Below the pieces are notes generated by a model. That model was given only the letters and a program-made list of their open reading frames with translations, had not been told where the DNA came from and ran no database searches. This document shows positions 46,002 through 58,192 of a stretch of 64,000 nt of DNA, piece after piece; within the stretch, counting starts at the first letter, position 1, and each line of letters starts with the position of its first letter. Made by a program: the position numbers and the translations under genes. The DNA is from Limanda limanda (lineage: Eukaryota; Chordata; Actinopteri; Pleuronectiformes; Pleuronectidae): assembly GCF_963576545.1 (NCBI RefSeq), contig NC_083646.1:24440027-24504026 (forward strand). The letters are read 5' to 3'.

Positions 46002-46611
46002 AAGTGTTTTCCAATCCGTCAGGTTGTCCATGGTGTTGGACCGACAGACAGACGTGAGGTGATTCAGCCTGATTACTGTTCTAATCAGCCTCTATATATG
46101 CTGGACTCTTGGCTCCAACCCTCCCGACCAAGTTAATGTCATTAAATAAATAATGAAAGATATGTATTATCTATCACTCCATCCAACATGGGATCATCTA
46201 TGTATTATGCATTACCTTCTCTAATTTATTCATTAAGACAAAACGAAAGTCTTGTTAGCCTCATTTCTTAGACATGAGCCCGAGCCGCTCATACTGTACT
46301 CTCTGCTGATACACTGCTATTTGTCTACGGCCACACAGGAGCACAAGGCCGTCTGCAGTCGGAGTGACAAGTACACTGATTATTCATCAAAAATAATTAA
46401 AATGCAGCTATTCTTTTATTTGGTGATTATTTTTTTTTCATGTAAACCACTGTTTAGTTTTTTTCCAGCCAGAAACATGAAAGAAAAGAAAATAACAATA
46501 ATAACAAATTGACTCTAACATCAACTTTAATTGATTTGATGAAGTCAGAATTGAGTATCAGTAAAATAGGATTATGTTTCTATCATTACATTTATCTTGT
46601 CAGATGTGTTC
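46002..46611. other. Unassigned AT-rich sequence
   Basis: Nothing recognised. Confidence 0.42.
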
Positions 46612-46810
46612 CCTCTTTGCTTTTTAATATATTTGCTTGCTTTATTTATTCATTATTTATTTGTTGAATATCCCTTTTTATTTTGAAATGCCCAAATTAT
46701 ATACATCTTATTATAGACTATATGGATATATATTATTATTGTTACTTGAGCTGCTCTGATATCCAAATTTCCCTACAAGGATCAATACGGGATTATCTTC
46801 TCTCTTTTGA
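46612..46810 (+). mobile_element. Probable LINE 3' tail
   Basis: The right end 'caaatttccctacaaggatc', then aatac and 'gggattatcttctctct', resembles the common fish LINE ending AATTTCCC..GGGAT.AATAAAG.ATTATCTTATCT. The upstream AT-rich text is consistent with its untranslated region. Left boundary is a guess. Confidence 0.5.
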
Positions 46811-47215
46811 CCACTACATTTATTTGATTATAATATAGTTATATATAATAATATTACTATATAGTTATAGTTTTTATAAAGGCTCACCTTTTAAAAAAAC
46901 AATCACTCAATCTAGAATAGCTGCAAGATAAATGTTTTTCATACGTTTTTTTTGTTGTTATATTTCGATTCTTGACTACATGCACACACACTCATGCACT
47001 ATACCCACACTCAATAACCTATCCTCCTCAGCACAGTATCTAATTGGCCAAATAATATAAGTCTTTGTTTTCACATTTTTCTGTGACACTGTGACTTTGC
47101 TATGTCCTGAGTTGTCTGTTGTCTATAGCTACTTTACACTAGTATTTTATTATAAAGGTTGTATACATGTCGGTGTGTCTGTTCAAATAAATGTATTGTA
47201 ACTCTCTAATTATGC
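46811..47215. other. Unassigned AT-rich sequence
   Basis: Nothing recognised. Confidence 0.4.
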
Positions 47216-47317
47216 CATTCTTTACTTTTTTTTAAGATTACTTTAGTAAAAGTAAAAGCTCTACACTGTGCTACTGCTGCACTCAAGTAAAGAATGTGAG
47301 TTCTTCTTCCACCACAG
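47216..47317. repeat. CAGTRGTGGAA-type element, right-end fragment
   Basis: 'ttagtaaaagtaaaagct', 'cactcaagtaaagaatgtga' and the terminal 'gttcttcttccaccacag' match the right end of the element at 63049-63794 (gtgctccttcctccactg) and the reverse complement of the 4253 fragment start. Confidence 0.6.
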
Positions 47318-47474
47318 TTAGTTTGTCTGTGACGGTTCTGCAGGTACAGGGAGCTGCTGCTGCTGCTGCTGATCCCTATATGATCCGTACATGTGTTGGT
47401 TGGAGGTGGGAGGCAGTGTTTTATTTCTCTTCCTCTGTATTTGTGCGAGAGCCCCTGAATCCCACACTCCCTTC

Positions 47475-47477
<3 letters not shown>

Positions 47478-47568
<91 letters not shown>
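47478..47568. repeat. (CA)n microsatellite, 91 bp uninterrupted
   Basis: About 45 pure CA units, the longest pure dinucleotide array in the window. It generates several spurious frames on both strands. Confidence 0.98.
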
Positions 47569-47571
<3 letters not shown>

Positions 47572-47629
47572 CTCTCTCTTGTTCCCATGCTCCGGCTCCA
47601 CCGTCTGAAAATGTCAATAAAATCCATAG

Positions 47630-47930
47630 CAGGTTAACCTCCCACCAATGGAAACATGAACACTTTATCCAAAGCCGCATATGTTTCACACCCGGGGTCG
47701 ATTTACTGTATGTCAGGGGCGATATTAGCATTCATATTAGCCGCTCTGCCCATGTATGATATTCGTCATTGCCAGCCCTTTAGCACACCAACACAGTTCA
47801 GGGATGCTTATCTCATGAGCCATAAATTAGGGGATGAATTCCCTCCGAAACATGGAAGGCGAAGGATGGAGGATGGAGTCATTGTGCCTCCGTGGTGTTT
47901 TGACACAGTAATGACACATGTTTTACAATC
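47630..47930. promoter_or_regulatory. Candidate conserved noncoding block
   Basis: Repeat-free sequence with short regular motifs (ATTAGCATTCATATTAGCC, CATAAATTAGG). No coding domain in the overlapping 124-codon frame at 47656-48030. Conservation untested. Confidence 0.25.
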
Positions 47931-48643
47931 ACCCCCTTCCCCTTTTCATTCGGAGGAGTGGACCTGTCCGCTACTGCTGGAGAGAAATGGGCCTCTCGGA
48001 CATTACCACCTCCTCCCAGGGGAGACATAAATGAGCGAGTGGCAAAAGGGGGAGACTATAGGAAGACGGAGAGGAAGAAGGTAGAACTGGAGTGTGTCCG
48101 AAAGAAAAGAAAGAGGAGGGAGGGAGGTAGGGAGGGAGGAAGTGTGTGTTTGGGGGTGTTGATGGGATGATGCAGAAAGGGGAAGGAGAGAAAGAGAAAG
48201 CGTGTTTGTTTTTAATTGCAACCGGGGCTGCAGCACAAGCACAAAGGTGCATCATTACTTACCTGACAGAGCGCCACAATCACAGGCCCTCCCTAATAAA
48301 TACTCGTTACTTAAAACCAGAATATAAATAAAGTGAAGGTCACGTCTATGGGAGGCGTGATCTAGTCCAGAGGTAGGTGTCTCAGCCATCAACCCAACCT
48401 CCCTCCATCTCTCCCTCTCTTTCTCCCAGCCCTCTTTCTCATACTCTGTCTCTCTCTCTCTCTCTCTCTCTCTAGCACTCATTACAGGAGAAGCCATGCA
48501 GCGCTGGTTAGGAGAACGTGTGATGAGCCCTGGGAGATATATCCACTGGGAGGGAGAGAGGTAGAGAGAGACAGAAGGGGAAGGGGAATAGATAAAAAAA
48601 ATGCTGACTTGTCTTCAAAGGAGGCAAAAATAATTGAAATGGT
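47931..48643. repeat. Purine-rich tract and (CT)n array
   Basis: A/G-rich + strand at 48045-48205 and 48540-48600, with a (CT)n array of 15 units at 48445-48474. No gene. Confidence 0.75.
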
Positions 48644-48648
48644 CTGTG

Positions 48649-48711
<63 letters not shown>

Positions 48712-48744
48712 GTGCGCGCGTGTGTGTGTGTGTGTGTGTGTGTG
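48644..48744. repeat. (GT)n microsatellite with GCGC interruptions, 101 bp
   Basis: GT array with several GTGC and one GTGCGCGCGTG segment near 48707-48722. The alternating purine-pyrimidine sequence is unbroken over almost the whole length, a strong predicted Z-DNA former. Confidence 0.96.
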
Positions 48745-49079
48745 AGTGGGGTGAGGCGGCGAGGGGAGATTGAGTGGCTCCATGTTCGAGTTGGTCATTA
48801 ATTGAGGAGGAATGTGAAACACTGTGTGGTCCTCCGCCGACACCCTCGCCGACACACAAGAGGAGATTGATAGAGGAAACGGTGTGATAAAGATATGAAA
48901 GGAGGAAAAGGGAGAGGGAGAGAGGGAGGAAGTGAACGGCGAAAAAACATAATAAAGTGAAGGGAACATTGTTGGAGCGGCCGAAACAAGGAGGAGGGAG
49001 AAAGAGAGAGAGAGAGAGAGAGAGTTCAAAGTGTGCCGAGACGGAGGCCTGTCCTCGCCGTGTCCTTCCTCCAGCCCCG
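48745..49079. other. Unassigned sequence with (GA)n array
   Basis: A GA array occupies 49002-49024; upstream is purine-rich. The 193-codon reverse frame at 48508-49089 is made of Ser/Pro/His runs from these repeats. Confidence 0.6.
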
Positions 49080-49340
49080 AGTCACGCATCGCTCATCTTG
49101 TCACATTGAACTCCAGATGCTCCTACCCTGGAGAACGCTCCGGCCGTGGCCATTTTTCTTCATTCTCGCTAACAATTTGGTAATGAAATATTGATTTTTA
49201 GTTAGATTCATATTGATGCCATTAGCTTTGCATTGATAAATCACGTTTGGCTGCTTGTCTAGCGTGGCAGAGCGAGGGCCGGGGCGGAGAGATTACAATC
49301 AAAGCCACTGATGTGTTAATTTGATGGATATTTCCCCCTC
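49080..49340. promoter_or_regulatory. Candidate conserved noncoding block
   Basis: Repeat-free block with closely spaced AT-core motifs (GGTAATGAAATATTGA, GTTAGATTCATATTGA, GCATTGATAAATCAC, GTGTTAATTTGATGG). This dense mix of ATTGAT, TAAT and ATTAG words is the strongest enhancer-like texture in the window together with 62540-62960. Inference only. Confidence 0.3.
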
Positions 49341-49346
49341 TGCCAC

Positions 49347-49348
<2 letters not shown>

Positions 49349-49409
<61 letters not shown>
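49349..49409. repeat. (CA)n microsatellite
   Basis: About 27 CA units ending in one CACG interruption. Confidence 0.96.
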
Positions 49410-51814
49410 CCTTCTTCTTTCCTTTCTTTATGTTTCATTGCGTTTCATAACATTGTATTTTTTCTTATTACAAAGCACCCTGTGAGGGTATTTATGTCCA
49501 TGTCCATTTCTCCTGAAATAGCCTTTCAGCCGGCCTGCCTGTGGCAACACCGCACAGTTTTAAAGTCATTTCATCTCTTATAGACAAGACAAGGATATGA
49601 GAGAGTGTTTCACACCCGTTGAGTCAAATGAGGGAAACAGGAGAGGGCATGGCCATTTCTGCGCTTTGGTACAGGCGAAAAACGGCAGCAGCAGAAGATC
49701 GGAATTGATGAGAGGCCTTTTTGCATGTGATAACCACAATCTCAGACAGGGAGGCGATATGGATTTTATTCAGTTTTTCTATATTTATTGTCAAAAACAT
49801 TGGCAATAGATGTGAAAGCATTAAAAGCAGCTCTACTGGTGCATTTCTTTGAAAAGCAGAGACTCGTTTAAAGGCTTCAAACCGTTACAGCTCTCTCTCT
49901 TAAGCGCTTCACATGCTAGGTTGGGAGGATATAACATTTGAGAAACATTAGAATCATTTTCCAGATTAGGGCGGTTTTTTAAATGAGTCTCCTGCCGCAG
50001 CTTCGCCTTCCAACTGCAATATGTGTCTGCACACAGTCATCTTAATGAAAGGAAATGATGGCGTTCACTTTAATGACGTGGAGTTCAAGGACTGCTTATT
50101 GTTCCAGAGAAAAGCCATCTTTTTTCACGGTAATATGAGTCTTTCTCCTCTTTTCTTTTTTTTTTCACCGTGCAATTTCATTTTGAGAAACAGACACCGA
50201 AGGTTAAACGTGCTATATAGGTTGTCAAAATATGAGAGAGAATTCAGGATGTGAAGCAGATATATTGATAACGTTCCCGTGTGCAGTTATCACTGTTTTG
50301 ATAATGCTTCATCTCAACTTTTCCCTTCTTTTTTTTATCTTTCTGGGTGATTATGCAAAACAGAAGCCCTAATTATCACAGACACAGGAGCCACTCTGTT
50401 TAACTCTAGTTATAAAGCGATCTTACTGCAGATGATCTGCATAACTTCTCCGTTCAACATCCAGCACACATTTCTCTGCTGCTTTTTAAAGAAATGAACA
50501 AATGACAATCCAATTTACAGCATGTTTACTGTGTGTGTCATAAAACAGCTCCGCGTTTACATGTATTCTCTAATTTAGTGCTCCGCATGAAGTGCATCTC
50601 CCACATGCTTCTTCTCCAAATATTTTGGTCCAAATGAGATTTTGTTTGATAGAATGACAATGACTGGTATTAAAGGGAGCCAGATGATACCCAGACGTCT
50701 GGGGTTCTCTGACATTTACTCGAAACACAATTAAAGCCCAGAGTTATGGCTTCTTTAGGGTTCCACGCTTTCCCTTTGATCCCATAGTGCCCCTCTTTTC
50801 CAGTCGTGGATCATCAGGCCAAACTGGCTATTTAGGGAAAGGCCAGTAAGGTCCAAATGGGAGCTGTGGCAGAACACAGGCTCCACTGGCCTCAGGGAGA
50901 GCTCAGATATGACTGCAACAAATCTAGCAGTTGAAATGGCTGCCCTCCAGTTTGGCTCCAACCCAGTTGATACTCAGTGTCATTCTTTTGAAATGTGGAA
51001 AATACCACAATGAACTGGCCGCAGTTGATCTAATGATGAGGAGATATTTCTGTTTTAAGACTCCACCAAAAGTTGGAGCTGTGTTTGGGCTTCGGACAAC
51101 TGTCGTCCTCTCTGTTTTGATAGTTGCAATAATTTGGCTCTGGCCTGATTCCCATCAGTCCGAACTTCCATCAAGTCCAAGATGCTGTCTGTGCTCCTCA
51201 TTGATTTGGCTTAAAGTTCCCACCTCTCTGGAGAAATACCCCCAGCTCAGGAGGATTTTCTATTGATCCCCACTTCCTACGGGGTGATATACCTTCATCC
51301 ACACACACGTTCTGTCTCGATTTTACCGACAAGGTGTGCAACAGAGATAGACTGGGAATATTATGACAGAGCAGATGGACTGCGAGAGAAAACTTTTCCC
51401 CGAGATGCTACTCCTGGACAGCTGACCCCTCATTCAACCAAGAGTGAAACACCTCAATTTAGATTCAATACACGCTGATCAATGAGTCCTTACGTTGCGC
51501 TGCCCTTTACAGTATTGTACTACCAAGTTCTTTATTACTTTAATGCCTTTCCAGTGATGTCATCCTGAGGTCAGGCTCAGAAACAGGGGAGGTTGGTGGC
51601 GTTATGATTGGCAGAGGCACCAGGGAAGCTCAGCCAATGGTGGCCCGGTGTGGCAGCTGGTTGTCATGAGAATGGGCAGCCAGGGGGGAGGGGCTTCGTT
51701 AGGGCCTCAGCCATGCGATGGAATCGATATCAACCCCTGAGGCGGAGGGAGGAAGACAGCAATGCTCACACTCACTCCACAGCTCCAATAGTACAGCTCA
51801 CAGCCGCTAAATGA
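49410..51814. other. Unassigned sequence
   Basis: No gene or transposon recognised. A 111-codon frame at 50931-51266 includes a hydrophobic stretch (VVLSVLIVAIIWLW) but no family I know; it is treated as chance. Confidence 0.42.
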
Positions 51815-51906
51815 GAGGGAGGGAGGGAGGGAGGGAGGGAGGGAGGGAGGGAGGGAGGGAGGGAGGGAGGGAGGGAGGGAGGGAGGGAGGGAGGGAGGGA
51901 GGGAGG
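51815..51906 (+). repeat. (GGGA)n tetranucleotide array, 92 bp
   Basis: About 23 tandem GGGA units without interruption. Each unit is a G3 run with a one-base A loop, so the + strand contains many overlapping G-quadruplex motifs of the most stable loop length. It also forms a perfect purine tract able to make triplex DNA. Confidence 0.97.
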
Positions 51907-54000
51907 CTGAGGTGGAGGTGGAGGAGGGGGTCTGAGGAGAGAAGACAGAGCAGTCAAACATTTCAGGGCCCGCCATTCCAGAGTAATGAAGCATAGCAAG
52001 AGAATATACCTCTGCAACATTTGATAAAGATGGGCTGACACACCAGTCCAAATAGGTTCCTCTGTACACCAGCACATGTCTATCCATCACCGCTCCACAT
52101 TACAGACAGGAAGAAAGGGAGGGACGGGGAAGGGCTGCAATGGGGGGGGCCAAAAAAATAGACAGTAAAAAAAAGAGAGAGTGAAAATTGACTGACAGTG
52201 AGAGAGCAGGTGGGGAGGCAAGGGTGGATTGAGAGAGAGGTATAGGGCGAGCGGGAAAGGAGAGTGAGCGGGAGTCTGCGTCTCCTTGGCAGCTGGTGGA
52301 TCCTATCAAGGCCGATTGGCTGGTGAACGAGGCTCGAGAGGCCCGTGTCCTTGTACCCGCCGCTTTGTTTTCCGCTCACTCCCTCACGCCGCTCCTGCAG
52401 CGAAAAGACAATAAAGGAGCGAATGAGTAAACGTTGCACATTTTACGTCCTCATCATCCCCGCGCTCTGTCTCTCCATCTGTTACTCCCTCGCCGGCACC
52501 GTTAAAAAAGAAGGAAGGACTTGAAAGAAGTAAAAAAAAGGAGAGAGACAGCGGCGGAGACTGAAAGAAGGTGGTTAGTTGTTAGCCTGGAGACATGTGT
52601 AGGTAAAAGTTTTGGTCGGGTTAAGCTGTTAACGTGAACCTTAGATAACCTGTGATCAGGTGCCACTGCTGAGAGGAGCCTGATTACATGGGAATAGAAT
52701 GACAGGTCTGATATAATACCAATATCCAATATTTAATGATAAGATATGTCATCAACAAGTGCCTGTTTGACCTTGTCTTATCCTGGACTGTCTGTGTGGA
52801 AAATCATTATGTTGAATACCTAAATCCCGATAATAATCACAACATTCATGTTAACACAGCTATGAGGGAATGGAAAACCATTTTACTTTCAAATACACAT
52901 CCTTGGTATAAAGCAGCATTTTCCTTTATGAGTCTATATCAGCACTAGTTGGAGAACCAGTCGCATTAGTTTGGCCGGGGGACGGGCCAGGGGGGGGCAC
53001 TGGCCCAGCTGAGATCTGTAAACAAGGACTGAGTTAAACAAGCATCATATTGAGGTTTTGTGCACGGATGTACGACATATAATTGGCCCCTCTTTGTAAA
53101 TTGTGGCCCTTTTCTGGCCCTTAAGGAACAAAAATCCTTTTGTTGAAGAACTACTTCAACAAAAGTGCACTGGTTGCGAAGATTGACTGTTAAGCATAAT
53201 TGTTCAATTAATAAGACAAGTAGCGAATCCACTGACTGAGGGACATTCACACCGGAAAACAACAAAAGTTCTTTATTTACTGAAGGAGCCGTGACCTACG
53301 ACCTTTAGGCCACATGCTGGCAACCAGAATCTTTTAAAACCTATAGATAAATCATTGACAGAACTTGCTCTGCTCCACTCATTCTCAGAACCATCTCCTT
53401 GTAAATCATAATAAATATTTTCACTGAGGAGAAAATCAAGCTGAGCAGTTAGAATAAAAATCCAGTGATCTGTCTAAAGAGGAAGTGTTGCAGTTATCGT
53501 TAAAATAATATTGCCACCCCATAATCTTTCACTTCAGAATGAGCCTTTGTAGATTTTTAGGGTGAATGCTCTGAAGCTCCAGACACTTGTTCGTGGCACT
53601 GCCTTGTATTATCGTACACAGGGAAATAAAGAGTGCTTTTCAAAACGGAAATCTCAACACCTAGCCAAATAGTCTTTGAGCCAGTTAATAGTGATCAGCA
53701 GACACAACCGGCCCATGCTGGTAACTCATGGTTATTCTGTGCTATCGGACAGTGAAAACTTTTTTTTTCCTCTCAGCAAATTCCTTCTTTTCAGAGAAAC
53801 TGTATAACTTAGAACAATGTAAACAGTAAGACAGCGAGAGGGAGAGAGAGGAAAGAGAGAGAGAGAGAGAGGGGAGACAAATACAACAAATAAGCCTTTG
53901 CCATAACATAACACAACATGGCTGTGCGTCGTCCCCAGGAGGTTGTACACACAGAGGCCCGCTGCCTGCTGGCCAGCCAGGTACGCCTGCTTCGCTCTCA
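51907..54000. other. Unassigned sequence
   Basis: No gene. 52090-52290 is purine-rich. 52960-53010 carries GGCC/G-run text (ggccgggggacgggccaggg) that may be the edge of an unnamed repeat. 53560-53594 resembles 16031-16068. A GA array lies at 53834-53872. Confidence 0.42.
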
Positions 54001-54310
54001 AGTCTCGCTGTGATTAATGAAATCTTAACGGCAGGCCAGACACAAATATTCATCACCTGGCTGCCCCTATTGTAATGCATGTGGAGAAGCCGGAGCGTGA
54101 CAGAGGAGAGCGGAGACGAGAGCCGGCCCAGAGACAAAACACAACATGGGGCACGGGGATTATTACCAGGCCCACGGAAACAACGCTTTTTGTTCTCCTC
54201 AACAAAATGGAGGCATGTGATTTATGGACAGCCAGCATCTGTTTGGAGCAAGGGGAGACACAGATTCATGTCTGCTATTATGGGCTGTCCATGTTACCGG
54301 GTGTGAGAAT
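54001..54310. promoter_or_regulatory. Candidate conserved noncoding block
   Basis: Repeat-free sequence with GTGATTAATGAAATC, AATATTCATCACCTGG and TTGTAATGCATG. No coding evidence. Texture-based suggestion. Confidence 0.23.
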
Positions 54311-54558
54311 TTGAAGGTAGGATGGGGAGGGAGAGTCGGGGGGTAGAGTTGGTTGCGGCCCGTAAAGAGCGAGACCTTCTGGGAAAGTGCGCTGTGTCGA
54401 TTCCTCGTCGCACTGGGAGTCTGTGACATTGCAGCGTGTGGGTGAGGTGTTGTATTACACTTTATATCACAAACAGATGTAGGCCTACGAGCCACCCGGG
54501 GGCGGGTTTTTTTTGGGAAAGAGTGAAGTGTACAGTGGGTGGGACCGAGAGCGACTTG

Positions 54559-54605
54559 CACACACACACACACAAACACATACACATGCGTACACACACA
54601 AAAAA
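54559..54605. repeat. (CA)n imperfect array
   Basis: CA units broken by CAAA, CATA and CATGCG. Confidence 0.85.
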
Positions 54606-54761
54606 AGTTGGATACACCAGCTGATAGTGTGTTACCGAGCCGAGCGAGAGGGGGAGGATGAAATCTATTGTATCATCATTCCTCACAATAAATACAGCGT
54701 GGTGCGCAAGACTGATATGATCACTTTGATTTATGACATGAACGCGAAACTTCCAGGAATC

Positions 54762-54763
<2 letters not shown>

Positions 54764-54837
<74 letters not shown>
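54764..54837. repeat. (GT)n microsatellite
   Basis: GT array with one GCGT interruption near 54805. Confidence 0.96.
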
Positions 54838-54839
<2 letters not shown>

Positions 54840-57759
54840 AGGGGGATGTTAGTGTCTCCGAGAGGTGCCGAGGCAGAGGGGACAAAGAGACGCACATAAA
54901 AAAACAGAGAGAGCGAATGAAATAGCCAAGCAGCGGAAGTGAGACAGAGTGCAGTCGACAGTGAGGGAGATTGTGTGTCGGTGTGCTCACTGTAGCATTG
55001 ACTCCTGCATGCTCCCAGTGATAGATAGTGTCAGGTTAGGCTGCTCAGTGGCAGGTCTCACACTGTCAGTGCCGTGGCTGTGGGGAGAAGCAGGGGCCCC
55101 AAATGTTTTACACCCATCGCTGATCCCTGTCAACATACACACTAACACACATGACATCAGGTGGCGCTGGGCTGATCCACGCCGTGCATACGTGTGTACC
55201 TGAGTGTGTGTGTGTGTGTGTTGTGTTTTCACGCGACCCCCACATGCTTGTGTGTGTGTCACAGCACACACTTTACATTCTTTTGTGCACGGAATCATCG
55301 TGTCTCCTCCCTGAAAAACAAAAAAAAACTTAACATCTCCAAATCACAGCCTTAGAAAATAATTATACCAGCCCATTTTTTTTCATAAGGATCTTTTTTT
55401 TCTCTCTCCAGGCAGCAACAGAGAGGGGAAAAAAAAGGTCCTCATTGTTCCATTGTTCACATTGTGTCATTCTTTGCCTTGGAACAGCAATTGTTTGCTG
55501 CACAGTTGGGAACACAATGGTGTACACATAAAAATGAGCCACTTAGCTCTCACACTAAATTAGCACTGCAGAGGAGAGTCGAGCTTTCCAAATTTGCTTA
55601 TTCACATTTTCCGCTCCTTACCAGCCCTATAAAACCCGCCGCTTCTGCTGAGGTGGACAGAAACGGCGACAGGCGGAGTGTGCCACGACGTGTCTGTGTC
55701 CTGTGTTTTGATGGAGAAAGAAAGGAGATATTCAATTATACGAGGATCATTTTATTCTCATTCGACATAATCATCCGGAAAATCAAAAGCCTGTTGCAAA
55801 TAATATCTAAGAACAGATTAAAATGTGCTGTTGACATACAAGGGTCCTGTGGGAAATCCTTTTTTTGGTTCCGTTAGAGTCCTACATGCTCACCTTTACT
55901 GTAAATCTCACATGGCAAGAGCATGTATCCAGCCCTGCTTGCATAGCAAATGGCATGTTGCACCGCTGCAGCTTTAAATCTGAAAAGTGGCCGTGAGGTG
56001 CTCCTGGTGACGAGTGACTGGAAAGTATTGTGTCATCTGTAAAGAAGGAAAAAAAATGGTGCACAGGAGAGGGTGATTTTTCCAGGCGCTGTTAAAAAAT
56101 TGTTTTGCATGGGTGCCTTTGCTCTCCTGTTAGTAAAACACGTCTCGGAGCCCTCCTGCTGCCGGGACCAAGAATGAAGTACTCTCTTGGGCCAGACAAA
56201 ATCAATTCCTCACTCGGGCAAATTTCCTCCTACCCTGCTTTTTTTCTGTCCGGCTATTTGTTTTTAATGCTGGCATAGACTTATGGCTCGAGGAAGGCAG
56301 TTGTGCCAAACAGTATAAACTACACCTCCTGACAAACATTCAGAACGGCATTGAACTTTCATTCATTTTTTGGGGGTGTCAGCCTCAACTTTCCAAGGCT
56401 TTGTTATGAAGAAGTAGTGTTGTGAAGTCCACCGTTCCTCAACTGTGGCACACACCTTTTTTTTTTTTCAAGAATGCACATCTGTCTATGTCTTTCCAAA
56501 GCCTGCATTTATCATTGAGATCTGTTCATTTGAATGATCCCCTGGACAAATTACCTGAGCCGGTTGCACTGCATTTACGATAGATAGAGGGTTTTTTTCC
56601 TGTGGGAAATCAGAGTCACTGATTCAGAACCCAACATCCCTGTTAAATCACGTCTAATCCTATGTTTACTGCCTATCACTCCAACGCCTAACACTCTAAG
56701 TACAACACTTGTCATTAATTGATGCTGCTCACTCAATCACAATGTACAAAGTGTAAAAGGTTGTTTTTTATTAATAACCATTTTAAATACAAAAAAGAAA
56801 AAATCTATGTTATGCACTTTTCTCTGTAATTTCATAGATTGGTCCAGTGATTGACATGTGATTAGGAAACAATGTAAATGTAATTCCTATTCTGAACGAC
56901 CTCATACGCTAATTTATGAGCAACAGATTTGAAATATGGACTCAAGAACCAGAGCAAGATGGAGCCATTGTACGAAGCACGTTCACAAACTTTGTGATAA
57001 AATGAGAATTCCCTCGTGAGCAGTGGTCTCTGTGTATTTGGCCGGAGTCGGTTTCACACGGTTTGCTGCTCCTCCTCCTCTCTTTATGCCTCAACTCGGG
57101 GTGATTTCCATGAGAATCAACGTGGTGATTAATCACAGTGTTCCTCCACTCCCAGATGTCATTCAGGGCCTTTTAAAGACATCACTGCTCTGTGTTTATG
57201 GGAGGGGAGAGATATGGGCTTGGCAGCCCTGCAGCCTGAAGACCCTTGTGCGATCTCCCTGTGGGACACTCTTCCAGTCAGTCAGCTACTACTGTGCTGG
57301 ATCATCCCGAACACAGGCGAACTTCCTTCCTCCAGAGAGAGAGACAATCAAATCCAGACCTGACCGACAGCTGTTCTGCATCTATGATGGATGGTGTTTA
57401 TAGAAACTTGTATAAAGACTAATCGCACCCATATTTAACCAAGATATGGAAGTTTTGTATAATAGTCAACTCTGATTTAATGGCGTGATTTTACAGTTTT
57501 AATGGATTAGTTATTTATTATTAAAAGGCCTATAAAACACTCTCTTTCAAAGTGCTCAGTAATTTATTGTAATTATTGCATGTTTTAATCATGGTAACTG
57601 CTCTAATTACATTTATTTGTGGGAGAAAACTCTGCACGGTATTTATGATAATTTTTCTTCAAACTATTTCACTCAACACATTTTAGTCACTTTATTTGGT
57701 AGAGTCAGCACTATACAGTACGATCTGAAGACCTGATTAGAGGTGATCATGTTCACATA
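54838..57759. other. Unassigned sequence
   Basis: No gene or transposon recognised. Short GT run at 55205-55222; A/T homopolymers at 55318-55330, 55375-55405 and 56456-56470. Frames at 55464-55877 (137 codons) and 57023-57403 (126 codons) have normal composition but no family I recognise. Confidence 0.42.
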
Positions 57760-58192
57760 GGCTGTTTTCAGACATGACCTAGGGGTAAAATCTGTAGAAT
57801 TGGCTGTGGAGTTAAGGTGCAGTTTTGCCTCTAACACATGCAGCACACAGCGGGAGGTTCTCTGCACAGACGTGTTCACAACAGCAACAAATCCTCCACA
57901 TTATTCAGGCGAGAGGTGGAGCAGCCGGGAGCCGGTGTCTTCTGTGTGTATGACACCGCTTTTTCACTGGGAAATATTTGTTTTCATTTTTTGCATCAAC
58001 CTCCCCACTCGCTCGCGGTAAATCCAGCGGAGGATCCCCCGCTGTGTTCTCGCAACGGATTCTCCTGACATTCTACGGACTTAATACTCGGAGGCTGGGC
58101 GGAGGAAGTCGGCAGATAATCTGGAGCCTCTCACTCAGACTTTTGCTTTCACGCATCCACCTGCGGAGTGCAGTGCATGCCTGAAAGCAGCT
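57760..58192. mobile_element. TTTCAGACATG-family MITE, copy 4
   Basis: About 433 bp. Left end GCTGTTTTCAGACATG; reverse complement of the right end GCTGCTTTCAGGCATG (14 of 16 identical). TA stands just outside both ends (57758-57759 and 58192-58193), so a TA target duplication is possible. The interior matches copy 3 at 45539-46001. Noncoding. Confidence 0.82.

Noticed and set aside
48508..49089. 193-codon reverse open frame
   Set aside because: Made almost entirely of Ser/Pro/Leu and Thr-His runs translated from purine-rich and GT repeats.
50931..51478. Two consecutive forward frames (111 and 71 codons), the first with a hydrophobic segment
   Set aside because: No family resemblance, no splice structure, length within chance expectation for 64 kb.
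57023..57403. 126-codon forward frame with normal composition
   Set aside because: No domain recognised and no flanking exon signals that fit; likely chance.
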